DNA of 64,000 bases from CAWKEY01 sp963696315 (GTDB taxonomy: Bacteria; Pseudomonadota; Gammaproteobacteria; Methylococcales; Methylomonadaceae): positions 1 to 64,000 of the forward strand of contig CAVOJU010000034.1 of NCBI GenBank assembly GCA_963696315.1. Reading direction: 5' to 3'. The notes below the pieces were generated by a model. It saw nothing but the letters and a program-made list of their open reading frames with translations, was not told where the DNA came from and made no database searches. Shown here one piece after another: positions 47,541-54,953 of this stretch. Position 1 is the first letter of the stretch. Each line of letters opens with the position of its first letter. Position numbers and translations under genes: made by a program.

Positions 47541-48014
47541 CTAACCGGGCCTGCGCTGTTTTGCTGAGCGCTCATTAAGCCAGGTCTGCAGGATAAGCTG
47601 GGCCGCCAGTTGATCCTGTACAGCCCAAAGCTTGGCGGCATTGACAGAAACTTCATCAAATAACAGTTGTTTGGCTTCAAATGTGGACAAGGTTTCATCC
47701 TGCTGATAGACCGGCAGTTGATAACGTCCTTCCAGCTGGCGGCAGAATTTTAACATGCGCGGCGTCACCGGATTATCGGTGCCGTCGGCCTGTTTGGAAA
47801 TGCCGACGACCAGGCCTGCCGGCTGCCATTCCCGTATCAATTTGCTGATGATTTGCCAGTCAGGATTCTGATTGATGGACCGAATGGTCTGCAACGGACT
47901 TGCGGTCGCTGTGGTGGTTTGCCCGACTGCGGTGCCGATTTTTTTGTTGCCGAAATCAAAGCCCAGATAGGTATCGTCGCCGGCTTTGGCTGACAGCGGA
48001 TCTGGCTTAGCCAT
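47541..48014 (-). CDS. ruvX: RuvX/YqgF putative Holliday junction resolvase
   Basis: RNase H-fold nuclease family involved in pre-16S rRNA 5' processing and perhaps junction resolution. Motifs: YLGFDFGNKKIGTAVGQ with the catalytic Asp, AGLVVGISKQADGTDNP, and VYQQDETLSTFEAKQLL. 157 residues. It overlaps the end of the AlgH/YqgE gene by eight bases. Confidence 0.93.
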   Translation of the reverse strand: MAKPDPLSAKAGDDTYLGFDFGNKKIGTAVGQTTTATASPLQTIRSINQNPDWQIISKLIREWQPAGLVVGISKQADGTDNPVTPRMLKFCRQLEGRYQLPVYQQDETLSTFEAKQLLFDEVSVNAAKLWAVQDQLAAQLILQTWLNERSAKQRRPG

Positions 48015-48570
48015 GTCCGGCAGGCATGGTTAACTGATTAATGTCGATGCCGATTTGGCCGGCCGCCGCACGCCAGCGCATCTCAATGGGCATGTCAAAT
48101 AAAATGGATTCCCCGCAAGGCGTGTTCAGCCAGGCATTTTCCATGATTTCTTTTTCCAGTTGCCCTTCCCCCCAGCCGGCATAGCCTAAAGCGATCAGGT
48201 AACGTTCAGGTCCTTCATCGACCGCGATAGCCTCAAGAATATCCCGGGAAGTGGTCAGAGAAATGGACTTGGAAACCGGCAGGCTGGCATCCCACTCTCC
48301 GCAGGCCGTGTGCACGACAAAGCCGCGTTCCGGATGCACCGGGCCGCCGGCAAAAATAGGCGTCTGCGCTGCTACCGGCGAAGTTACACGGATATGCATT
48401 TGTTTGAATATCTCGCCCAATTGCATCTCGGCAGACCTGTTAATCACAATACCTAAGGCGCCTTCTTCGTTGTGCTGACACAAATAGGCTACGGTATGGA
48501 AAAAATTCGGGTCCGCCAGAGTAGGCATGGCGATAATAAACTGGTTGTTTAAGTAAGTAGCTCCGCTCAT
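48007..48570 (-). CDS. algH: AlgH/YqgE family protein
   Basis: 187-residue UPF0301 protein. Signatures: LNNQFIIAMPTLADPNFFHT, EEGALGIVINRSAEMQLGEI, FAGGPVHPERGFVVHT, and LIALGYAGWGEGQLEKEI near the C-terminus. Function is not settled; in Pseudomonas it was linked to alginate regulation. Its place before ruvX is conserved in gammaproteobacteria. Confidence 0.93.
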   Translation of the reverse strand: MSGATYLNNQFIIAMPTLADPNFFHTVAYLCQHNEEGALGIVINRSAEMQLGEIFKQMHIRVTSPVAAQTPIFAGGPVHPERGFVVHTACGEWDASLPVSKSISLTTSRDILEAIAVDEGPERYLIALGYAGWGEGQLEKEIMENAWLNTPCGESILFDMPIEMRWRAAAGQIGIDINQLTMPAGHG

Positions 48571-48610
48571 AGAGTCTAGTATCGAAGGTTATTGTTGCCT
48601 GCGCAACTGT

Positions 48611-49510
48611 TTATCGTGTGCTCATGCCGGATTGATCGGTGAATTTCCAGACGCGGGTAATCACCAGAATATCCAGTTCTTTAAGCAGATCCATTGGTAA
48701 TGGCGGAAAAGGCGCGCTCATGCGGACAATATTTTTGGCCGCCTCATCCAGTGCCGGATTGCCTGAAGACTTGCTGATGCGTATGCTGTAAATACTGCCG
48801 TCGGCTTTAATGCCAACATCCATAGTTAAAGTAGCAGAAAAGTTTTTCTTGTTGGCAACTTCCGGATAATTCAGGTTGCCAGTTCGTTCTACTTTGACTT
48901 GCCAGTCTTCAATATACTGCGCTGCCACATATTTATGTGCGCTCACCGAATTGACCGTCAGGATTTTGGGATCGTCAGCGCTTTGCTGATTAAGCCGGAT
49001 TTCAGTGCCCATCTGGGCAATCTGTTGCTGCAGGGACGCCGCCGATATGTGCGCCGGCTGGGCCTTTTCCTGCTCCTTATGTGTCGGCTGCTCGTCGGGT
49101 TTGGTGGGCGCTGCAATTTTTTTCTCGGCGGCTTTCTGAGTAATGATCTTCTCATTCGGCTTAGGTTTGCTGGCCGTCTCGGGCTCAGGCTTTTTAACCG
49201 GCTTGGCTTGTTGGGGCTGCTCGTGACTGGGCAGTTGCTGTTTAGGCGGCTGTGGTTTGTGCTTTTTCTCACCCGTGCCGATCTGATTTTCCTGGGCAAG
49301 GAAGTTTGCCTCTTTCGGCGGCTTTTTTGCCGGGGTGCTGACCAGCGTAATATCGATGGACCGGCTGATTTTATCGGGTTCCGGGGTGGTGAAATTGATC
49401 CCCAGAATAATTAACAAATGGACTACGACCGCCACGAACACGGCGACCAATAATGAATCACTATCAGACAACGGCGCCGCCGGATCGAATGCTGCCTTAC
49501 TCGCCATCAT
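48611..49510 (-). CDS. tonB: TonB-like energy transducer
   Basis: 299 residues: short N-terminus, one membrane helix (LLVAVFVAVVVHLLIILGIN), a long Lys/Pro/Gln-rich periplasmic spacer, and a C-terminal TonB domain (RTGNLNYPEVANKKNFSATL, then YSIRISKSSGNPALDEAAKN, then PFPPLPMDL). TonB passes proton-motive energy to outer-membrane receptors. This position after gshB is where Pseudomonas carries its third tonB gene. It overlaps the gshB stop by four bases. No ExbB/ExbD gene is in the window. Confidence 0.9.
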   Translation of the reverse strand: MMASKAAFDPAAPLSDSDSLLVAVFVAVVVHLLIILGINFTTPEPDKISRSIDITLVSTPAKKPPKEANFLAQENQIGTGEKKHKPQPPKQQLPSHEQPQQAKPVKKPEPETASKPKPNEKIITQKAAEKKIAAPTKPDEQPTHKEQEKAQPAHISAASLQQQIAQMGTEIRLNQQSADDPKILTVNSVSAHKYVAAQYIEDWQVKVERTGNLNYPEVANKKNFSATLTMDVGIKADGSIYSIRISKSSGNPALDEAAKNIVRMSAPFPPLPMDLLKELDILVITRVWKFTDQSGMSTR

Positions 49511-50454
49511 TGAATTTTATTTTCAATATGATCCATCAATTGACCACAAATATTGAGCCCAAATTGTCTATCCAGTTCCTGCACACAGGTCGGACTGGTG
49601 ACGTTAATTTCGGTCAATGTGTCACCGATGACATCAATGCCGACAAATATCAGACCTTTTTCTCGCAGCGTTGGCCCTACCTGACTGGCAATCCAGACAT
49701 CCCGCTCGGTTAATGGCCGGCCCTCGGCCCGGCCTCCGGCCGCCAGATTGCCTCGGGTTTCACCCTGGGCAGGAATACGCGCCAGCGCATACGGCACCAC
49801 CTCGCCATTGACCAGCAAAATGCGCTTATCGCCGTCTTTGATTGCCGGCAGATATTTTTGCGCCATGACATAGCGGGTGCTGTACTCGGTCATGGTTTCC
49901 AGAATCACGCTCAGATTGGGATCGCCCTGGCGCAAATGAAAGATGGAGGTGCCGCCCATGCCATCCAGCGGTTTTAAAATTATTTCGCCTTCTTCCTGCA
50001 AAAAATGCCGGATTCTGGCCGGCTCTCTGGCAACCAGCGTTTCCGCGCAGCACTGGGGAAACCAGGCGGTAAACAGCTTTTCATTGGCATCCCGCAGCGA
50101 TTGCGGCTTGTTGACGACATAGACGCCCAAACTTTCCGCGCGTTCCAGCAAATAGGTCGCATAGATATATTCCTGATCGAAAGGCGGATCCTTGCGCATC
50201 AAAATGACATCAAGCTCATCCAGAGCCAAATCCTGTTCGGCTAAAAACTGGTACCAGCACTTTTCATCGCGCTGCACGGTAACTATGCGAGTTCTTGCAT
50301 AGGCTCTGCCGTTTCTCAGGAACAAGTCATTAAGCTCCATGTAATGCAGCTCCCAACCCCTGGCCTGAGCTTCGAGCAGCATGGCAAAACTGGTGTCTTT
50401 TTTTAGGTTGATATGGCCGATGGAGTCCATGACCATGCCGAGCTTGATGGGCAT
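49507..50454 (-). CDS. gshB: Glutathione synthetase
   Basis: ATP-grasp ligase joining gamma-glutamylcysteine and glycine. Signatures: MDSIGHINLKKDTSFAMLLE, VILMRKDPPFDQEYIYATY, EIILKPLDGMGGTSIFHL (ATP-grasp loop) and INVTSPTCVQELDRQFG. 315 residues, as usual. First gene of the minus-strand block gshB-tonB-algH-ruvX-pyrR-pyrB-pyrX-cytochrome; it diverges from rpmB. Confidence 0.95.
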   Translation of the reverse strand: MPIKLGMVMDSIGHINLKKDTSFAMLLEAQARGWELHYMELNDLFLRNGRAYARTRIVTVQRDEKCWYQFLAEQDLALDELDVILMRKDPPFDQEYIYATYLLERAESLGVYVVNKPQSLRDANEKLFTAWFPQCCAETLVAREPARIRHFLQEEGEIILKPLDGMGGTSIFHLRQGDPNLSVILETMTEYSTRYVMAQKYLPAIKDGDKRILLVNGEVVPYALARIPAQGETRGNLAAGGRAEGRPLTERDVWIASQVGPTLREKGLIFVGIDVIGDTLTEINVTSPTCVQELDRQFGLNICGQLMDHIENKIQ

Positions 50455-50515
50455 ATGGTTTCGTTACAATGACTTGAATGGGGTGATTCTGTGCGCTTTA
50501 TTTTATAGATTGTTG

Positions 50516-50544
50516 TTTACCATGCAAAGATTTTTTGGTATAAA
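50516..50544 (+). promoter_or_regulatory. Candidate sigma-70 promoter of rpmB-rpmG
   Basis: TTTACC (50516-50521) and TATAAA (50539-50544), 17 bases apart, about 40 bases before the rpmB start. The -35 match is only moderate. Confidence 0.45.
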
Positions 50545-50586
50545 GCTGGGCTAACTTTTGAATTTAGGCACATTAAGAGGTTAATC

Positions 50587-50820
50587 ATGTCCAGAGTATG
50601 TCAAGTAACGGGCAAGCGTCCCGTTACCGGTAATAACGTATCACACGCTAACAACAGAACAAAAAGACGTTTCAGTCCAAACCTGCAGCATCACAGATTT
50701 TGGGTGGAAAGCGAAAATCGCTGGGTGCGACTGCGCCTTTCTGCAAAAGGCATGCGTGTTATTGATAAAAAAGGCATTGATGCTGTTTTGGCAGATTTGC
50801 GTAAACGTGGCGAAGCTTAA
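50587..50820 (+). CDS. rpmB: 50S ribosomal protein L28
   Basis: 77 residues: MSRVCQVTGKRPVTGNNVSH, then NRTKRRFSPNLQHHRFWVES, ending VLADLRKRGEA. Full-length, canonical L28. AAGAGG lies just upstream of ATG. rpmG follows after 12 bases, the usual pairing. Confidence 0.98.
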   Translation: MSRVCQVTGKRPVTGNNVSHANNRTKRRFSPNLQHHRFWVESENRWVRLRLSAKGMRVIDKKGIDAVLADLRKRGEA

Positions 50821-50832
50821 GAGGATAGAAAA

Positions 50833-50988
50833 ATGCGCGATAAAATTAAATTGGTTTCCAGCGAAGGTACAGGCCACTTCTATACCACCACAAAAAACAA
50901 GAAAACCATGCCTGAAAAAATGGAGATCAAAAAATTTGATCCCGTTGTACGCAAGCACGTGATCTACAAAGAAGCCAAAATCAAGTAA
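50833..50988 (+). CDS. rpmG: 50S ribosomal protein L33
   Basis: 51 residues: MRDKIKLVSSEGTGHFYTTT, then KNKKTMPEKMEIKKFDPVVR, ending HVIYKEAKIK. Canonical gammaproteobacterial L33 without the zinc-binding Cys pairs. GAGGATAG precedes the ATG. Confidence 0.98.
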   Translation: MRDKIKLVSSEGTGHFYTTTKNKKTMPEKMEIKKFDPVVRKHVIYKEAKIK

Positions 50989-51025
50989 GTACCTGGCTTA
51001 ACAACTTCTTAAAGTTGCCTGGCTG

Positions 51026-51053
51026 ACCACAGCTGCCTCTGGCTGTGGTTTTG
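51026..51053 (+). terminator. Rho-independent terminator after rpmG
   Basis: ACCACAGC (51026-51033) pairs with GCTGTGGT (51042-51049) over an eight-base loop, followed by a short T-run. It lies between convergent genes and may serve both. Confidence 0.75.
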
Positions 51054-51083
51054 CTAGACTGACAACCCATAAAGCTTTCCTTA

Positions 51084-52448
51084 TCAGCTGTCTTTTAGCT
51101 TGGGCAGTAATTGCGTTAGTTTGTCGATCTGCTTTTGCAGCATCCGGCTATGCCTTTCGGCATGATCCTTGTCAATTTCCAGTCTCATGCACTTGTCGCT
51201 GAGCTCATGATTCATCTTTCGCAGTGAGACATTCTCTGTTTTAAGAAAGCGTATCTGGTCTTTCAGGTCGTTGTCATGGCCGCTTGGCAAAGCATCCACC
51301 GGCAGCTCATCCTCCTTGTTCGTAGACAACTCATTTTCCGGAACACCTAAAGTTTCTATGCCGTCATCTATGTTAAATAAGGCGGCCTGGCTTTCCATCT
51401 CACCAGGAACGTTTTCCATTCCGCCTTTTAAAATCATTGCGTTAAATCTATGCCTGAGCAATAAAAAGGCAGCAGCCTCACTGGCCTTACCATTACCGCA
51501 AACCACAACAATGGGTTTTTCCCGGTTTAACGTTTTAACCTGCATTCTCAAGGTAAAAAAAGGCGTATTAATGCTATCGTTCAGATGCCGTGCGGCATAT
51601 TCATCCGGAGACCGCACATCGAGCAAAATGGCGCCGCGACATAATGCTCCTTGTAATTCGTTATAGTCTACAAATTTTAACGAGGGAATTTTTATTAAGT
51701 TGGTAAATTGGCTTTTATCCAGACGCAACAAATTACAGTCCGTGAGCGCAGTGACGGTAACGTTTCTGGGCTCATCGGATAGCAGCGCATCCTCGCCAAA
51801 GGTGTCGCCCTTACTCAGTTCACCCAGCTTAATGTCTTTGGCATTGGCCGATGGCTTGCGGGTTAACAAGCATTTTCCGGATTTTACCAGATAATAATAA
51901 TCACCTACCTCGCCTTGCGCAACAATGGTATCGCCTTGATTAAAATTTACAGATTCCAAAGTGATCAGGATTTTTTGTAAATTGGCCGGTGGCAGGCGCT
52001 GAAAAATAGGTGACCGCAATAACGTTGTCATCCAGTCATCCGGATCATCTTCGGGCTCTTCAGTGACCATATAACTGTTATCCTCTTTATAAACAAGGGG
52101 CTCTGGGTTATTTACAATATCGGCATTCAGGCGTAAAAAGCGCACGGCGCCGTTGGCCATGGCGTCGATTTTCCTTGGTATCTGGTGAGCCAGCGCAAAC
52201 AGCGCGGCTTCAGTGCCAGCGCTAATCGCCTCAACCATCAAGCCTTCTGCCTGCAGCAACACTTCGCCGCGCAACAAATAAATCAGGTGGGGCTCGATGT
52301 CGCCCTTTTTAAACAATGCCTGGCTTTGAATTTCTTCGACAGTGACTTCAGCACACAATTTTGCCAACTGGGTGCCAGGCAAATTGACTAATGGGATCAA
52401 TTTTCGAATAATCAGCCCATCTTCGGAATTGACATCTACCGCCATCAC
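51084..52448 (-). CDS. Cyclic-nucleotide-binding and rhodanese domain protein
   Basis: 454 residues. The first 130 look like a degenerate cNMP-binding domain (QALFKKGDIEPHLIYLLRGE). A second, clearer one follows (SVNFNQGDTIVAQGEVGDYY, LGELSKGDTFGEDALLSDEP, RNVTVTALTDCNLLRL). Then comes a rhodanese domain (GAILLDVRSPDEYAARHLND) with the catalytic Cys in IVVVCGNGKASEAAAF, and a C-terminal coiled coil (IRFLKTENVSLRKMNHELSD onward). There is no DNA-binding domain, so it is more likely a signalling or sulfur-transfer protein than a CRP-type regulator. Confidence 0.85.
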   Translation of the reverse strand: MMAVDVNSEDGLIIRKLIPLVNLPGTQLAKLCAEVTVEEIQSQALFKKGDIEPHLIYLLRGEVLLQAEGLMVEAISAGTEAALFALAHQIPRKIDAMANGAVRFLRLNADIVNNPEPLVYKEDNSYMVTEEPEDDPDDWMTTLLRSPIFQRLPPANLQKILITLESVNFNQGDTIVAQGEVGDYYYLVKSGKCLLTRKPSANAKDIKLGELSKGDTFGEDALLSDEPRNVTVTALTDCNLLRLDKSQFTNLIKIPSLKFVDYNELQGALCRGAILLDVRSPDEYAARHLNDSINTPFFTLRMQVKTLNREKPIVVVCGNGKASEAAAFLLLRHRFNAMILKGGMENVPGEMESQAALFNIDDGIETLGVPENELSTNKEDELPVDALPSGHDNDLKDQIRFLKTENVSLRKMNHELSDKCMRLEIDKDHAERHSRMLQKQIDKLTQLLPKLKDS

Positions 52449-52594
52449 AATATCTTAAGCAAGATTGGTCATTAAATAATAGAACATTCTTGGGCGAATG
52501 TTTGTGGAGGGGAGGGATTTGAAAGCCTTGTATTAAACATTTTTACACCCATATTGTCTCTCAATCACGCTTAATAACCTCTGGGAAAATTATA

Positions 52595-53956
52595 ATGAAT
52601 AATAAATCAGTAACACAGCTGCTATTACTATTGCTTTTACCTGTTTGCCTCAATTTACCGGGCGCGGCCCAAGCCGCCTTGCCGATGTACGCCGAAGGGC
52701 AGCCGCTGCCGTCATTAGCGCCCATGCTCGAACGCAGCATGCCCGCCGTTGTCAACATCTCCACCTCAACCCAAATTGAGGTAAGAGAAAACCCGCTCAT
52801 GCAGGACCCCTTTTTCCGGCATTTTTTTCAAATTCCCAATCAGCCGCGCCGGCAACAAAAAAACAGCTTGGGCTCGGGCGTCATTATCGACAGCGCCCAA
52901 GGTCTGGTACTCACCAACAATCATGTGATCGATAAAGCTGACAAAATCATGGTGACCTTGACTGACGGCCGCCAGCTCAATGCTGAACTTATCGGTACCG
53001 ATCCTGAAGCCGATGTAGCGGTCATCCAGATTCCTGCCGATAATTTAACCGCACTGCCGATTGCCGATTCCAGCCAGCTCAAGGTCGGCGATTTTGTCGT
53101 CGCCATCGGCAACCCCTTTGGCCTGGGCCAAACCGTTACCTCGGGTATTGTCAGCGCCTTGGGTCGATCTGGACTGGGCATAGAAGGCTATGAAGATTTC
53201 ATTCAGACCGATGCCTCTATTAATCCCGGCAATTCTGGCGGCGCACTGGTGAATTTGCACGGCGAGTTTGTCGGCATGAATACCGCCATTCTTGCGCCCA
53301 CAGGCGGCAACGTTGGCATCGGCTTTGCCATTCCGTCCAATATGGCCATGACCATCAAAGCATCGCTGGTCAAGCACGGCGAAGTCAGGCGCGGTCTGCT
53401 AGGCATCACCACGCAGGACCTGAGCCCCGATCTGGTCAAGGCCTTTGATCTGAAAAACAAGCACGGTGGCGTTGTCAGCCGGGTTGAAAACAATTCCCCT
53501 GCGGCAAGAGCAGGACTCGAGCCCGGCGACATTATCGTCAGCGTTAATGGTAAAGAGGTTAAAAACAGTTATGACATCCGCAATATGATCGGCCTGATGC
53601 AAGTGGGCGATAAAGTGCAACTGGAGTTTTTTCGCAACAATGTGAGAAAACAGGCTGTCGCCACTTTAGGCAAGCTGCAACGTCCGCAAATGGCTGGCGA
53701 TAAACTGCATCCTGCCTTGCAGGGCACCATTTTAAGTGTCACTCAAAAAGATCAGGTTGAAGGCGTGCTAATTGAAAAAATCGACACCTCTTCGACGGCC
53801 TGGCGGGTCGGCTTGCGCCCCGGCGACGTTATCGTCTCCGCCAATCGCTATCGTACGCGCAGCCTTGATGATTTAACTCAGGCTGTCGACGCCAAGGGCG
53901 CGCTGATGATTAATATCCAGCGCGGCCAGGAAGCCTTCTTCCTTGTCTTGGAGTAG
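52595..53956 (+). CDS. degQ: DegP/DegQ-type periplasmic serine protease
   Basis: HtrA-family protease/chaperone for misfolded envelope proteins. Signal peptide LLLLLLLPVCLNLPGAAQA. Trypsin-like triad: His in VLTNNHVIDKADK, Asp in DPEADVAVIQIP, Ser in NPGNSGGALVNL. Two PDZ domains follow (RRGLLGITTQDLSPDLVKAF ... ARAGLEPGDIIVSVNG, and VEGVLIEKIDTSSTAWRVGL). 453 residues, the DegQ size. No membrane anchor beyond the signal peptide, so not DegS. Confidence 0.93.
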   Translation: MNNKSVTQLLLLLLLPVCLNLPGAAQAALPMYAEGQPLPSLAPMLERSMPAVVNISTSTQIEVRENPLMQDPFFRHFFQIPNQPRRQQKNSLGSGVIIDSAQGLVLTNNHVIDKADKIMVTLTDGRQLNAELIGTDPEADVAVIQIPADNLTALPIADSSQLKVGDFVVAIGNPFGLGQTVTSGIVSALGRSGLGIEGYEDFIQTDASINPGNSGGALVNLHGEFVGMNTAILAPTGGNVGIGFAIPSNMAMTIKASLVKHGEVRRGLLGITTQDLSPDLVKAFDLKNKHGGVVSRVENNSPAARAGLEPGDIIVSVNGKEVKNSYDIRNMIGLMQVGDKVQLEFFRNNVRKQAVATLGKLQRPQMAGDKLHPALQGTILSVTQKDQVEGVLIEKIDTSSTAWRVGLRPGDVIVSANRYRTRSLDDLTQAVDAKGALMINIQRGQEAFFLVLE

Positions 53957-54024
53957 AATAACGCCAAAGGCGAAAACTGCTTTTGTACTTTCGCCTTTCC
54001 CCTTTGACCTTTTCCCATAATCCA

Positions 54025-54546
54025 ATGAACTCTGACAAACAATTTGTCCCGCTCAACATAGCCGTACTGGTTGTTTCCGACACCCGCACCGATGCCGATG
54101 ATACATCTGGTAAAACGCTGGTCGAGCGCGCCACGACCGCCGGACATCAAGTCGCTGCAAAAACCATCGTGCCTGATAATATCTATCACATCCGCGCCGT
54201 TGTTGCCGACTGGATTGCAAACGATACCATCAACGTGATCCTGAGCACCGGCGGCACCGGCGTGACCGGCAGAGACGGCACCCCCGAGGCGATTGAACCT
54301 TTGCTGGATAAAGTACTGGATGGTTTTGGTGAAACTTTCAGAATGCTGTCCTATCAGGACATTAAAACCTCCACCATCCAATCCAGAGCCCTTGCCGGGG
54401 TCGCCAATGCCACGTATATTTTTTGCCTGCCGGGCTCGTCCGGCGCCTGCCGCACCGCCTGGGACTTGTTAATTAAAGACCAGCTCGACTACCGTACCCG
54501 TCCGTGTAACCTGGTACAACTGATGCCCAGACTGTTGGAAAAATAA
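54025..54546 (+). CDS. moaB: Molybdenum cofactor biosynthesis protein B (MoaB/Mog family)
   Basis: Adenylates or otherwise processes molybdopterin. Motifs: IAVLVVSDTRTDADDTSGK, VILSTGGTGVTGRDGTPEA and FCLPGSSGACRTAWDLLI. I chose ATG 54025 (MNSDKQFVPLNIAVLVV); the frame is open a little upstream. 173 residues. No other molybdenum genes lie nearby. Confidence 0.92.
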   Translation: MNSDKQFVPLNIAVLVVSDTRTDADDTSGKTLVERATTAGHQVAAKTIVPDNIYHIRAVVADWIANDTINVILSTGGTGVTGRDGTPEAIEPLLDKVLDGFGETFRMLSYQDIKTSTIQSRALAGVANATYIFCLPGSSGACRTAWDLLIKDQLDYRTRPCNLVQLMPRLLEK

Positions 54547-54547
54547 T

Positions 54548-54931
54548 ATGCGTTCAAACTTGTTATTGCTGGGCGCCGTCAGCGCCTTTACCGGCGTGGC
54601 CATGGGCGCATTTGGCGCACATGCATTAAAGGCCAGTTTAGCGCCGGACATGCTGGATATTTATAAAACGGCGGTCAGCTATCAAATGTGGCATGCCCTG
54701 GGACTTATCGGTATTGCCTTCATACACCGTCAAGTGCCGGCATCGAAATTCGTCCTGTGGGCGGGCTGGCTCATGTTCGCTGGCATACTCCTGTTTTCGG
54801 GCAGCTTATATCTGCTGGCTGTACTCGATTTTAAATGGTTGGGCATGATTACACCGATAGGCGGCTTGGCATTTTTAAGCGCGTGGTTATTGATCATCCT
54901 TTTTGCGGTAAAAAAGCCAGACTTTATTTAA
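54548..54931 (+). CDS. DUF423 family membrane protein (YgdD-like)
   Basis: 127 residues, four membrane helices. The signature GAVSAFTGVAMGAFGAHALK is at the N-terminus, followed by VSYQMWHALGLIGIAFIH and ILLFSGSLYLLAVLD. This family is of unknown function, widespread in proteobacteria. It starts two bases after the moaB stop. Confidence 0.9.
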   Translation: MRSNLLLLGAVSAFTGVAMGAFGAHALKASLAPDMLDIYKTAVSYQMWHALGLIGIAFIHRQVPASKFVLWAGWLMFAGILLFSGSLYLLAVLDFKWLGMITPIGGLAFLSAWLLIILFAVKKPDFI

Positions 54932-54953
54932 CTCTCTACTCTCAATCGACACT

